This document shows positions 25,215 through 33,177 of a DNA stretch of 59,272 bases, one piece after another. Source of the stretch: WHSW01 sp035296705 (lineage in GTDB: Bacteria > Actinomycetota > Thermoleophilia > Solirubrobacterales > 70-9). The position numbers and the translations under genes were made by a program. The stretch's first letter is position 1, and each line of letters opens with the position of its first letter. Where the stretch lies: positions 1 to 59,272 of the forward strand of contig DATHAL010000050.1 of NCBI GenBank assembly GCA_035296705.1, read 5' to 3'. The notes beneath the pieces are model-generated. The model was not told where the DNA came from. It made no database searches and was given only the letters and a program-made list of their open reading frames with translations.

Positions 25215-26009
25215 TCAGACGTTCCGCAGCCCGATCGGTCCCGCGGTGCCGCCGGTGACCAGCTGGCGAACGAGCGGCTCGCTCGAGTCGAGCACCTCAT
25301 CGGCGGCGCCGCTGGCGACGATCCGGCCTTCGTGGATCACCGCGGCGTGCTTGGCGAGGCGGCGGGCCGCGCGCATGTTGTGAGTCGAGACGAGGAAGCT
25401 GGCGCCGCTTTCGCGCTGGACGTCGGCGATCACGTCGCACAGGAGTGAGAGCCGCACGCCGTCGATGCCGCTGTCGAAGTCGTCGATGATCACGGTTCGC
25501 GCCTCGAGCGCGAGCGCCCGGGCGATCGCGACGCGCTTCGCCATTCCTGCCGAGAGCTGGTCGGGCATCGCACGCGCCCACTCGCCAAGCCCGACCATGG
25601 AGAGGTGCTCCATCGTCCGCTCGCGGATCAGCTCCTCCGACCAGCGCTTTCGCTGGCGAAGCGCGAAGGCGACATTCTCATAGACGTCGAGCGAGTAGAA
25701 GAGCCCGCAGGTGAACGGGAGCGTCCCCTGCATGACGATGCTCATGCCGCGGCGAAGCTCATAGAGCTCCTCCTCCGACAGGCGGGCCAGGTCGCGCCGC
25801 TCGACTAGGACCCGCCCGCGGGTCGGCTGCAGCAGCCCGACGGCATGGCTGATCGTGACCGTCTTGCCGGCGCCCGAGGGCCCGATAAGGACGGTGATCT
25901 CGCCGGCCGGGACGGCGAGATCCACGCCGTGGAGCACGCGCGCGGCGCCGAAGTCCTTGACCACGCCGACGAACTCGATCGCGTTGCCCGAGCCGGGCTC
26001 AGCGGCCAT
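25215..26009 (-). CDS. Orphan ABC transporter ATPase (Mce/Mla-like)
   Basis: A 264-aa nucleotide-binding subunit. Walker A GPSGAGKT at 43-50, Q-loop Q94, signature LSAGM at 152-156 (the S-G-M form is seen in MlaF/Mkl-type ATPases), Walker B VIID at 173-176, H-switch H210 in LVSTHNM. The residue after the Walker B Asp, normally the catalytic Glu, is D177 (IIDDFDSGID), which should slow or alter hydrolysis. No permease or MlaD/Mce gene is adjacent. The ATG follows a leaderless-type -10 box. Lipid export or import by analogy only. Confidence 0.82.
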   Translation of the reverse strand: MAAEPGSGNAIEFVGVVKDFGAARVLHGVDLAVPAGEITVLIGPSGAGKTVTISHAVGLLQPTRGRVLVERRDLARLSEEELYELRRGMSIVMQGTLPFTCGLFYSLDVYENVAFALRQRKRWSEELIRERTMEHLSMVGLGEWARAMPDQLSAGMAKRVAIARALALEARTVIIDDFDSGIDGVRLSLLCDVIADVQRESGASFLVSTHNMRAARRLAKHAAVIHEGRIVASGAADEVLDSSEPLVRQLVTGGTAGPIGLRNV

Positions 26010-26015
26010 GAAACG

Positions 26016-26021
26016 AGTCTA
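26016..26021 (-). promoter_or_regulatory. Leaderless-type -10 box for the ABC ATPase gene
   Basis: TAGACT on the minus strand, 6 nt before the ATG at 26009. Confidence 0.45.
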
Positions 26022-26056
26022 GACCGCAAGCGTGCAGCCGGCGGCAGACCCGCCTC

Positions 26057-26062
26057 TACCAT
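26057..26062 (+). promoter_or_regulatory. Leaderless-type -10 box for metF
   Basis: TACCAT, 8 nt before the ATG at 26071; no purine-rich ribosome-binding site in between. Confidence 0.45.
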
Positions 26063-26070
26063 CCCTCCCC

Positions 26071-26985
26071 ATGCGGATCGACGAGCTTCTCGCCACCAAG
26101 CGCCCAGTGTTCTCGGTCGAGTTCTTCCCCCCGAAGACGGAGGAGGGCGTCGCCCAGCTCTTCGAGACGGTCGAGGCGCTGCGCCCACTCGAGCCCGACT
26201 ACGTCTCGGTGACCTACGGCGCCGGCGGCTCGACCCGCGAGGGCACCGTGGAGATGGTCGAGCGGATCACGATCGACTACGGGATCGAGACCATGGCTCA
26301 CCTGAGCTGCGTCGGCGAGACCCAGGCGGGCCTCGACGCGATCCTCGAGCGCTTCGAGGCGATCGGGATCGACAACGTGCTTGCGCTGCGCGGCGACCCG
26401 CCGCGGGGCGAGGCCTCCTTCGAGCCGCCGCCCGACGGGCTCTCCTCCGCGACGGAGCTCACCAGGTTCATCACCGACCGCCACTCGTTTGCGATCGGCG
26501 GCGCCTGCTTCCCGGAGGTGCACCCGGAGGCCGAGGGCCTCGCGGCCGACCTGGCGTACCTGAAGACGAAGGTCGACGCCGGGGCGAGCTTCCTCATCAC
26601 CCAGCTCTTCTTCGACAACCGGGTCTACTTCGACTTCGTCGCCGCCGCCCGCGAGATCGGGATCGAGGTGCCGATCATCCCCGGGGTGATCCCGATCGCG
26701 AGCTTCGGCCAGGTGAGCCGGATCTGCCAGCTCTGCGCCGCGACGATCCCGACGGAGCTCGCCGCGGCGATGGACGAGCTCGGCGGCGACGCGGACGCCG
26801 AGGCGCTGTTCGGCGTCGCCTACGCCGCGCAGCAGTGCGAGGAGCTCCTGGCGGCGGGCGCGCCCGGGGTCCACTTCTACGCCCTCAACCGGGCTCCCGC
26901 GACCCGCGCGGTGCTCGCTGCGCTCCGCGCCTCGCGACCGTGGGAGCGTGCGGAGGCCGACGGAGCCGTACGGGCGTACCGATAG
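26071..26985 (+). CDS. metF: Methylenetetrahydrofolate reductase MetF
   Basis: A 304-aa flavin-dependent reductase producing 5-methyl-tetrahydrofolate for methionine synthesis. Motifs include SVEFFPPKTEEG near the N-terminus (catalytic Glu), VSVTYGAGGSTRE, LALRGDPP, GGACFPEVHPEA, FLITQLFFDN and IIPGVIPIASFGQ. Length is normal for the bacterial catalytic domain. ATG 26071 is favoured over an upstream GTG (26032) by family N-terminus and the -10 box. The next gene starts 11 nt downstream with its own -10 box. Confidence 0.93.
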   Translation: MRIDELLATKRPVFSVEFFPPKTEEGVAQLFETVEALRPLEPDYVSVTYGAGGSTREGTVEMVERITIDYGIETMAHLSCVGETQAGLDAILERFEAIGIDNVLALRGDPPRGEASFEPPPDGLSSATELTRFITDRHSFAIGGACFPEVHPEAEGLAADLAYLKTKVDAGASFLITQLFFDNRVYFDFVAAAREIGIEVPIIPGVIPIASFGQVSRICQLCAATIPTELAAAMDELGGDADAEALFGVAYAAQQCEELLAAGAPGVHFYALNRAPATRAVLAALRASRPWERAEADGAVRAYR

Positions 26986-26988
26986 GGT
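26983..26988 (+). promoter_or_regulatory. Leaderless-type -10 box for the alpha/beta hydrolase gene
   Basis: TAGGGT overlapping the metF stop codon, 8 nt before the ATG at 26997. Confidence 0.4.
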
Positions 26989-26996
26989 TCGCGCCG

Positions 26997-27830
26997 ATGG
27001 AGCCGACGGAGGGCTCGTTCCGCTTCGAGGGGCGCCGAATCGCCTTCGCCGACTACGGCAGCGGCGAGCGTACGCTCGTCCTCGCCCACGGCCTCTTGAT
27101 GAACAGGCACATGTACGACCAGCTCGCCCCGGCGATGGTCGAGCGCGGCCTCCGCGTGATCACCGTCGACCTCCTCGGACACGGCGTCTCCGACAGGCCG
27201 ACCGACATGCGCGCGTACAGCATGAGCAGGTTCGGCGACCAGCTCGCGGGCCTGATCGACCACCTCGAGCTCGACCGCCCTGTCGTGGGCGGAACCTCGC
27301 TCGGCGCGAACGCGACGCTCGAGATGGCCGCGCGGCACCCGAGGGCGGCGCGGGGGCTCTTCATCGAGATGCCGGTGCTCGACAACGCGCTCGTCGCGGC
27401 CGGCCTGATCTTCCTCCCGATCCTCGTCACGCTTCGGGTTGGTAAGCCGGTCCTGCGCGCGGTGGCCACGGTCACGAACCGGATCCCGCGCAGCCACCTG
27501 CTCGTTGACATCCTGCTCGATTGGACGCGCCGGACGCCGGAGAGCTCGGAGGCGGTCCTCCAGGGGATCCTGTTCGGCCGCACCGCGCCGCCGCGCGAGG
27601 AGCGCGAGCTGATCGGCGTGCCGGCGCTCGTGATCGGCCACCCCGCGGACCCGCTGCACCCGTTCACCGACTCGGACATGCTCGCGGAGGAGCTGCCGCG
27701 AGCCCGGCTGGTGAACGCCGAATCGATCTTCGAATGGCGCATCTCCCCCGGCCGGCTTGACGACGAGCTGGCCGAATTCGTGACCGACGTGTACGCGGAG
27801 GAGCACGCCGAGAGCCTTGAGGCCGGCTAA
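26997..27830 (+). CDS. Alpha/beta-fold hydrolase
   Basis: A 277-aa hydrolase. LAHGLLMNRHMYDQL supplies the oxyanion-hole HG; the nucleophile is Ser in GGTSLGAN (G-x-S-x-G); DLLGHGVSDRP is the strand-6 loop; the acid is probably Asp in GHPADPLHP. The usual C-terminal catalytic His is not obvious: the position where it is expected reads NAESIFEWRIS. It may be provided elsewhere or be absent. A hydrophobic cap (AAGLIFLPILVTL) suggests a lipophilic substrate. Substrate unknown. Confidence 0.82.
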   Translation: MEPTEGSFRFEGRRIAFADYGSGERTLVLAHGLLMNRHMYDQLAPAMVERGLRVITVDLLGHGVSDRPTDMRAYSMSRFGDQLAGLIDHLELDRPVVGGTSLGANATLEMAARHPRAARGLFIEMPVLDNALVAAGLIFLPILVTLRVGKPVLRAVATVTNRIPRSHLLVDILLDWTRRTPESSEAVLQGILFGRTAPPREERELIGVPALVIGHPADPLHPFTDSDMLAEELPRARLVNAESIFEWRISPGRLDDELAEFVTDVYAEEHAESLEAG

Positions 27831-27841
27831 ACCTTCTCCGC

Positions 27842-27847
27842 TACTCT
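27842..27847 (+). promoter_or_regulatory. Leaderless-type -10 box for the DUF3105 gene
   Basis: TACTCT, 9 nt before the ATG at 27857. TTGAGG at 27817-27822 is a possible -35 with a 19-bp spacer. Confidence 0.45.
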
Positions 27848-27856
27848 GCCGGGCCG

Positions 27857-28615
27857 ATGACGAGTAGGGAAGAGCGCGAGCGGCGCCGCGCTGCGCGCCT
27901 TGAGGCCGAGCGTGCGGACGCCGCCGCGGCGCGGCGGCGCCTGGTGATCGGCTACGTGGTCGCCGGCGCACTGACGCTCGCGGTCGTGGTCGGGCTCGTG
28001 GTCGTGATCTCGAGCAGCGGCGGCTCCGACGAGCAGGTGGACGGCCAGGACGTCCCAGCCGCCGCCCACGTCCAGGTGAACAGCGGCTACCTGCACGGGA
28101 TCACGCCCGACGGACGCGAGGGTACGCCGCCGCCGCCGCTTCAGCAGGGGGATCTCCAGACCGCCGCCCAGGAGGCGGGCTGCAAGCTGCAGCTCAACCT
28201 CCCGGACGAGGGCAACAACCACATCACCAAGGAGAGCGAGATCCCCGACTACAAGAGCAACCCGCCGACCTCGGGGAACCACAACCCCGAGCAGGAGGCG
28301 GACGGTGCCTACTCCGAGCAGGTGCCCGAGTGGTACGCGGTCCACTCGATGGAGCACGGGCGGATCGAGATCCAGTACTCGCCCGACCTGCCTGAGGCCG
28401 ACCAGCTCGCGCTCAAGGGCGTCTTCGACGAGAGCCCGGCGGGGATGCTGATGTTCCCGAACTCCGATATGCCCTACGAGGTCGCGGCCACCGCCTGGAC
28501 GCAGCTCATGGGCTGCAAGAGCTACGACGGGCGAGCGACGCTCGACGCGATCCGCGACTTCCGCGACACCTACCGCGGTCAGGGACCGGAGCCGATTCCG
28601 CTCAACACGGGCTGA
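27857..28615 (+). CDS. DUF3105 membrane-anchored protein
   Basis: A 252-aa protein. The N-terminus is a highly charged Arg/Glu/Ala helix (about 1-28), then one membrane helix (about 29-52), then an extracytoplasmic DUF3105 domain. Signature elements are NPPTSGNHNPEQ, a Gly-x-Tyr segment, and VHSMEHGRIEIQYSP with conserved His residues that look metal-binding. Two cysteines (C in AGCKLQL and MGCKSYD) could form a disulfide. Function of the family is unknown. Confidence 0.88.
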   Translation: MTSREERERRRAARLEAERADAAAARRRLVIGYVVAGALTLAVVVGLVVVISSSGGSDEQVDGQDVPAAAHVQVNSGYLHGITPDGREGTPPPPLQQGDLQTAAQEAGCKLQLNLPDEGNNHITKESEIPDYKSNPPTSGNHNPEQEADGAYSEQVPEWYAVHSMEHGRIEIQYSPDLPEADQLALKGVFDESPAGMLMFPNSDMPYEVAATAWTQLMGCKSYDGRATLDAIRDFRDTYRGQGPEPIPLNTG

Positions 28616-28627
28616 GCGGCCGCAAGC

Positions 28628-28647
28628 TTCGCCCTCACCGGGGCGAA
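28628..28647 (+). terminator. Stem-loop after the DUF3105 gene
   Basis: TTCGCCC (28628-28634), loop TCACCG, GGGCGAA (28641-28647). It starts 13 bp after the stop codon and lies before the next gene. No T-tract follows. Confidence 0.4.
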
Positions 28648-28664
28648 TCCATCGCCGTGAAGTC

Positions 28665-29879
28665 GTGTTGGTGAGGAACGTGAGGCCCAAAGCGCGCCAT
28701 CTGCTGCTGGCGGCGATTTCCGGCGCGCTCGTCTGGATCGCCGCGCCGGCGCTGTCGGCACAGCGCTACATGCCCGAGGCGGTCGACTTCGAGCAAGCGC
28801 TCCCGTCGCTAAGGGCCGCAGCGAAGGTGCCGCAGGCGAGGCTCGTGCGAGCGCCGAAGCGCGCCGGAGCCGGGCCCGTGACCTTTCGCTCATCGGTCGT
28901 CGTGGCGCCGAAGCGCTTCGACCTCGTCGGCCTCGCGCGCGAGCTGCGGCCGCTCGAGATCCGGGCCCGTCCCGAGGGCGGCGAGTGGAGCGTCTGGGTC
29001 GAGGCCGAGGACGGCAGCCCCGTCTACTTCGGCGGCGCGGACGAGCTCCAGCTCCGCGCCCGCGGCTGGCGCCCGAAGGGCGTCCTTCACTACGTGAACG
29101 TCTCCGGAACGACGAGCTTCGCCGGCGGCTTGCTGACCAGGGCGCGGGAGGCCGTCAACTCGGCCTTCATCTCCGCCTCGGCCGTGCTCGACCCGCGCGC
29201 CGAGGCACTTCCCACGCGCCCGCAGGTGATCAGCCGCGCCGCCTGGGGCGCGAACCGCGCGAGTGGCGGCTGCCGCCCTCGCGAGCGTCCGGAGAAGGGC
29301 ACGGTCAAGGCCGCGATCGTCCACCACACCGTGACCGCGAACGAGTACAGCGAGGCCGAGGCGCCGCGAATCGTGCTCGGGATCTGCCGCTATCACCGCA
29401 ACGGGAACGGCTGGAACGACATCGGCTACAACGCCCTCGTCGACCGATTCGGAAACGTCTACGCCGGGCGAGCCGGTGGGCTCGCGAAGCCGATCATCGG
29501 CGCCCAGGCGCAGGGGTTCAACGCGCAGACGTCCGGCGTGGCGACGATCGGCACCCACACGACGACCCCGATCACGTCGGCGACCGCGCAGGGCCTGGTG
29601 AGCTTCATCGCCTGGAAGCTCGCGCTCAACGGGCTCCAGGCGCGGGGCAAGACGACGCTCACCTCGGCCGGAGGCGAACTCAGCCGCTACCCCGTGGGCC
29701 GCAGACTGCGCCTCAACCGCGTCTTCGGCCACGGCACGGTCGGGCTCACCGCCTGCCCGGGCAAAGCGCTGGAGGCCGACATGATCCGCCTGCGGAGGCT
29801 GATCCAGACCCGGATCGAGGAATCCGGCGGCCCGGCTCCAACGACGCCGCCGGAGGGCGGCGGCGTCACGTCCAGGTAG
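28665..29879 (+). CDS. Secreted peptidoglycan-recognition (amidase_2) protein
   Basis: A 404-aa protein with a signal peptide (HLLLAAISGALVWIAAPALSAQ). A beta-rich N-terminal domain of about 170 residues precedes a PGRP/N-acetylmuramoyl-L-alanine amidase domain: ISRAAWGAN, the zinc ligand His in AIVHHTVTAN, GWNDIGYNALVDRFGNVYAGRAGG, and the second His and Cys in GHGTVGLTACPG. All three zinc ligands are present, so it is probably an active amidase cleaving stem peptides from peptidoglycan. GTG 28665 is used; GTG 28680, with GGTGAGG just upstream, is an equally plausible start and keeps the signal peptide. Confidence 0.88.
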   Translation: MLVRNVRPKARHLLLAAISGALVWIAAPALSAQRYMPEAVDFEQALPSLRAAAKVPQARLVRAPKRAGAGPVTFRSSVVVAPKRFDLVGLARELRPLEIRARPEGGEWSVWVEAEDGSPVYFGGADELQLRARGWRPKGVLHYVNVSGTTSFAGGLLTRAREAVNSAFISASAVLDPRAEALPTRPQVISRAAWGANRASGGCRPRERPEKGTVKAAIVHHTVTANEYSEAEAPRIVLGICRYHRNGNGWNDIGYNALVDRFGNVYAGRAGGLAKPIIGAQAQGFNAQTSGVATIGTHTTTPITSATAQGLVSFIAWKLALNGLQARGKTTLTSAGGELSRYPVGRRLRLNRVFGHGTVGLTACPGKALEADMIRLRRLIQTRIEESGGPAPTTPPEGGGVTSR

Positions 29880-29934
29880 GCGGAGGAGCAGCACACTGCA
29901 CCACCTCCCGCTCGCGATTCGGGAGGATAGGAAC

Positions 29935-30432
29935 GTGCCGGATTCCAACCCGCGACCCGTGTTCGAAGAGCTGGTCGGCGAGCTCGACTACCCGATGCTC
30001 ATTGTCACCGCCGCCGCCGGCAAGGAGCGAGACGGGTGCCTGGTCGGGTTCGCGACGCAGTGCAGCATCGCCCCGCCCCGCTTCGCCGTTTACCTCTCTG
30101 ACAAGAACCGCACCTACCGGATCGCGCGCCAGACTGACGCGATCGGCGTTCACTTCCTGTCAACCGACGATGGGGATCTCGCCGAGCTCTTCGGAGGCGA
30201 GACGGGAGATGAGGTCGACAAGCTCGCAGAGATCCAGTGGCACGAAGGACCCGCGGGCGTGCCGTTGCTCGACCGCTGTCCAAACCGGTTCGTCGGCAGC
30301 GTCCTCGATCGATATCAGGCCGGCGATCATGTCTGCTTCCTGCTCGAGCCGATCGCGGCGGAGCACGGGTACGAGATTCGCCCATTTCCGTTTCACCGGG
30401 CCAAGCAGATCGACTCTGGCCACGAAGCCTAG
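29935..30432 (+). CDS. Flavin reductase-like FMN-binding protein
   Basis: A 165-aa split-barrel flavoprotein. The family pattern is visible in YPMLIVTAAAGKERDGCLVGFATQ and PPRFAVYLSDKNRTYRIARQTDAIGVHFLS, matching the flavin reductase domain. The GTG has a strong GGGAGG site 8 nt upstream, so it is not leaderless. It may supply reduced flavin to a monooxygenase or act on small electrophiles. The TAG stop is shared with the converging FemAB-like gene in CTAG. Confidence 0.82.
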   Translation: MPDSNPRPVFEELVGELDYPMLIVTAAAGKERDGCLVGFATQCSIAPPRFAVYLSDKNRTYRIARQTDAIGVHFLSTDDGDLAELFGGETGDEVDKLAEIQWHEGPAGVPLLDRCPNRFVGSVLDRYQAGDHVCFLLEPIAAEHGYEIRPFPFHRAKQIDSGHEA

Positions 30433-31376
30433 GTTCGGCGCGATGCGCTCAGCGCCCGATAGGCCGGGAAGAACCCGCCGGCCTCGCGCGCCGCGCTGAG
30501 CCGCTCGTACTCCTCGCGATCGCAGACGATCTCATGGGTCCGAAACGGCACCGTGGCGTTGGCGAATCCGCGCTTGAAGCGCTCGAGGCCGTCGCCCGGG
30601 GTCATGCCTCCGCCGAGGTTGAGCGGCAGCTCGAGCTCGTCGGCGAGGTCGAGCATCGCGCTGACGGCGTTCTTGAACGGAGATGCTTCGAGCGCGGCGT
30701 CCGCGGTCCCGCCGAGGAAGTAGTGAAGGACGCCGTCGCTGCGCGCGGCGATCGCGGCCGCTCCTGGCTCCCCCGACCGCTCGGCGAGGAGGAGCCAGCT
30801 CGAACCGAAGGAGAGGAGGGCCTCGAGGTACTCGCGCTCGAAGAAGTAGCGATCGGCGGCTCGGGTACGGACCATCGTCTGCTCGTAGGCGGCCGCGAAG
30901 GCGTCGCGGGCGGCGGTGTCCGCGTCCGGCGCCGGCATCACGCGCACCTCCCAGCCAGCCCGCTCGTTGGCGCGGATCTGCTCGGCGAGGCGCGGGCGGA
31001 CGGCGCGTGCCTTGGAGGCGTCGTGGAGCTGAAGCTCGGAGGGCTCGGCGGCTCCTGCGGCCCACGCCCGCCCCAGGACGCGCTCACGGGCAAAGACCGA
31101 GACGAGGCCGGTCCCGGTCCAGTCGATCTCGGAGGCGGCGGGTGGCGGGGCGTCGCCGGAGATTCGGCCGCCCGGGTAACCGTAGGGCGAGGTCGCGTCG
31201 AGCCGATCGGAGCCCTCGATCTCACGGACGATGAGCGGCACCGCGGCGACGAAGTCTCCGGCGCTCAGCCTGAGCGTGTGCGTGGCGCCCTCGGCGCCCA
31301 GGAATGGCTCGGATCGGAACAGGTCGTCGCTGCGAGCCGCGGCGCCCCCGTCCCGGATCAGCTCGGCTCGTCCCAC
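30429..31376 (-). CDS. FemAB/BioF2-like GNAT acyltransferase
   Basis: A 315-aa double-GNAT-fold protein. The N-terminal half has TSPYGYPGGRISGD, a segment typical of FemAB-related proteins. The second half has YEQTMVRTRAADRYFF, LLLAERSGEPGAAAIA and LNLGGGMTPGDGLERFKRGF. Relatives attach amino acids from aminoacyl-tRNA to peptidoglycan or acyl groups to sugars. GTG 31376 lies 19 nt inside the GNAT gene, a normal operon overlap; a longer in-frame reading is antisense-like. In this operon it most likely decorates a surface glycan or its lipid-linked precursor, by inference. Confidence 0.75.
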   Translation of the reverse strand: MGRAELIRDGGAAARSDDLFRSEPFLGAEGATHTLRLSAGDFVAAVPLIVREIEGSDRLDATSPYGYPGGRISGDAPPPAASEIDWTGTGLVSVFARERVLGRAWAAGAAEPSELQLHDASKARAVRPRLAEQIRANERAGWEVRVMPAPDADTAARDAFAAAYEQTMVRTRAADRYFFEREYLEALLSFGSSWLLLAERSGEPGAAAIAARSDGVLHYFLGGTADAALEASPFKNAVSAMLDLADELELPLNLGGGMTPGDGLERFKRGFANATVPFRTHEIVCDREEYERLSAAREAGGFFPAYRALSASRRT

Positions 31377-31918
31377 CCGGTGAAGTCCTCGGCCAGAAGG
31401 CCCCAGACCTGGTTGTCGACCCGCTCCTCCCCACGGCGGATCGCCGCCCGCATCAAGCCCTCGAGCCGGAAGCCGAGGTAGGTGACGACCTTCTGCGCCG
31501 CCTCGTTGGTCGCGGGGATCTCCGCGTGGATCCGGTGTGCGTCGTAGTCGCGAAACGCGCGGTTGCAGGCCAGCCGCTCGGCCTCGCGGGCCACGCCCTT
31601 GCCCCAGGCGCTCGGGTCCCCGACCAGGACCGCGAGCTCGGGCCCGAGCTGGCGCTCGAGGCCGAACAGGGCGACGAAGCCGACCGCTTCGTCGGAGCCG
31701 TCGATCGTGATCGCCCACTTGCGATCGCGGCTCGCGTCCATCGCCCGCTCTACCCACCCTGCCGCGTCATCGAGCGTGAACGAGTCGCGGCTGCCGACCA
31801 GGTCCGCGGTGACCCGGTCGTCGTTGAACCAACGGTGAACCGCCTCGGCATCCGCGGGACGGAAATCCCTCAGCTTCACCTCAGCCCTCGCCACGGGCGG
31901 CAGCCTAGTCGTCATCAC
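31358..31918 (-). CDS. GNAT N-acetyltransferase (RimJ/WbbJ-type)
   Basis: A 186-aa acetyltransferase_3-type GNAT. KLRDFRPADAEAVHRWFND opens the fold; AVLVGDPSAWGKGVAREAE holds the acetyl-CoA pyrophosphate loop (WGKGVA); IPATNEAAQKVVTYLGFRLEG completes it. It overlaps the methyltransferase by 14 nt and the FemAB-like gene by 19 nt. In the context of sugar-polymer genes, N-acetylation of an amino-sugar nucleotide (as in WecD/PglD pathways) is plausible; N-terminal protein acetylation is the alternative. GTG at 31894 is an alternative start. Confidence 0.82.
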   Translation of the reverse strand: MMTTRLPPVARAEVKLRDFRPADAEAVHRWFNDDRVTADLVGSRDSFTLDDAAGWVERAMDASRDRKWAITIDGSDEAVGFVALFGLERQLGPELAVLVGDPSAWGKGVAREAERLACNRAFRDYDAHRIHAEIPATNEAAQKVVTYLGFRLEGLMRAAIRRGEERVDNQVWGLLAEDFTGWDEPS

Positions 31919-32609
31919 TTCGCCAGACGAGGGCCGCCGAGATCGGGTGGCCCCGGAAGGGCTCCCACCTCGGCTTCAGCTCGATCCACCGTTCGTCGAT
32001 CACGGCCTCGCGCATCTCGACCAACCGCAACCCGGCTCCGAGCCCGGCCGCGACCTGCTCGCTCAGGAGGTGCACGTGCGTCGTGATCGCGACTTCCTCC
32101 CCGGAGGAGGAGCGAAAATGGGTCGGGATCCCACTGGCGATCATGAAGTGGGGGTGAAACGCGACGAGGACGAAGGCACCGCCCGGGACGGCGAGCCGGG
32201 CCGCCTCGCGATACAGCGGCGAGAGGCCCTCGAGGTGCTCGTCGACGAGACATGCGACGACGAGGTCATAGGCGCCGCCCGGCAGGCCCGTGTCCGCCAC
32301 ATCCGCCTCGACCAGCCGGTCGTACACGCCGCGCGCCGCGGCGCGTTCGAGCATCTCCGGCGTCACGTCCAAACCGTCGACCGCGCCCACCCCGCGCGAG
32401 GCGAGCCAGGCGCCTGTCCTGCCGCTTCCGCAGCCGAGGTCGGCGGCGCGGCGCGCCTTGGCCCACCGCGGCTCGCGGAGGCGCTCGAGCAGCGCCAGAT
32501 CCATCTCATCCTCGACCGTGTCGTCGTACGTGCGCGCCCACTCGGCGTAGCCACTGCGCACGTCGACGGTGCGGTAACGACGCGTGTCGTAGTCGGCGAA
32601 GCTGGCCAT
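31905..32609 (-). CDS. SAM-dependent class I methyltransferase
   Basis: A 234-aa methyltransferase_11/25-type enzyme. Motif I AADLGCGSGRTGAWL, the acidic residue after strand 2 in VDGLDVTPEML, EADVAD and AYDLVVACLVDEHL for motif II, and FVLVAFHPHFM. It starts 7 nt after the PglC-like gene. Target unknown; position in the operon suggests a sugar or lipid-linked intermediate. Confidence 0.85.
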   Translation of the reverse strand: MASFADYDTRRYRTVDVRSGYAEWARTYDDTVEDEMDLALLERLREPRWAKARRAADLGCGSGRTGAWLASRGVGAVDGLDVTPEMLERAAARGVYDRLVEADVADTGLPGGAYDLVVACLVDEHLEGLSPLYREAARLAVPGGAFVLVAFHPHFMIASGIPTHFRSSSGEEVAITTHVHLLSEQVAAGLGAGLRLVEMREAVIDERWIELKPRWEPFRGHPISAALVWRSDDD

Positions 32610-32616
32610 GGCGGCC

Positions 32617-33177
32617 CTAGCCGTAGAGCCCGTGGCCGGTGATCAAGAAGCGCGCGGTGCGGGCGAGGACCCTGAGGTCGAGGGCGAGCGAGCGGTTGTC
32701 CACGTACCAGACGTCGAGCTCGATGCGTTCCTCCCACGGAATGCCGGCGCGGCCGTTCACCTGCGCCCACCCGGTCAGCCCCGGCTTCACCTCGAGCCGG
32801 CGACGCTGGTGCGGTGTGTAGGCCTCCACCTGGGCCGCGAGGGTCGGCCGCGGGCCGACGAGCGACATCTCGCCGCGGATCACGTTGACGAGGTTGGGCA
32901 GCTCGTCGAGCGAGAGCCGACGCAGGATCGAGCCTACCCGTGTCACGCGGGGATCGTCCGCGTAGACGGGCGTGCCGACCCCGACCGGATCGTTGCCCGT
33001 GTACATCGTCCGCAGCTTGAGGAGATCGAACTCGACGCCGTCACGCCCGATCCGTCGCGAACGGTAGATCACCGGCCCGGGCGAGTCGAGCTTGATCGCG
33101 AGCGCGACGATCGCCAGCACCGGCGAGGCGAGAACGAGCGCCGGCACGGCGAACAGGAGGTCGAGGGCGCGCTTCAC
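32617..33177 (-). CDS. PglC/WcaJ-type phosphoglycosyl transferase (bacterial sugar transferase)
   Basis: A 186-aa small monotopic phosphoglycosyl transferase that loads the first sugar phosphate onto undecaprenyl phosphate. The re-entrant hydrophobic helix is VKRALDLLFAVPALVLASPV; core motifs are YRSRRIGRDG, FDLLKLRTM, the catalytic Asp-Glu in RLSLDELPNLVNVIRGEMS, and LVGPRPTL. It lacks the N-terminal four-helix bundle of WbaP-type enzymes, so it is the minimal form. GTG 33177 overlaps the glycosyltransferase stop as GTGA; an in-frame ATG 24 nt upstream is less likely. Confidence 0.9.
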   Translation of the reverse strand: MKRALDLLFAVPALVLASPVLAIVALAIKLDSPGPVIYRSRRIGRDGVEFDLLKLRTMYTGNDPVGVGTPVYADDPRVTRVGSILRRLSLDELPNLVNVIRGEMSLVGPRPTLAAQVEAYTPHQRRRLEVKPGLTGWAQVNGRAGIPWEERIELDVWYVDNRSLALDLRVLARTARFLITGHGLYG

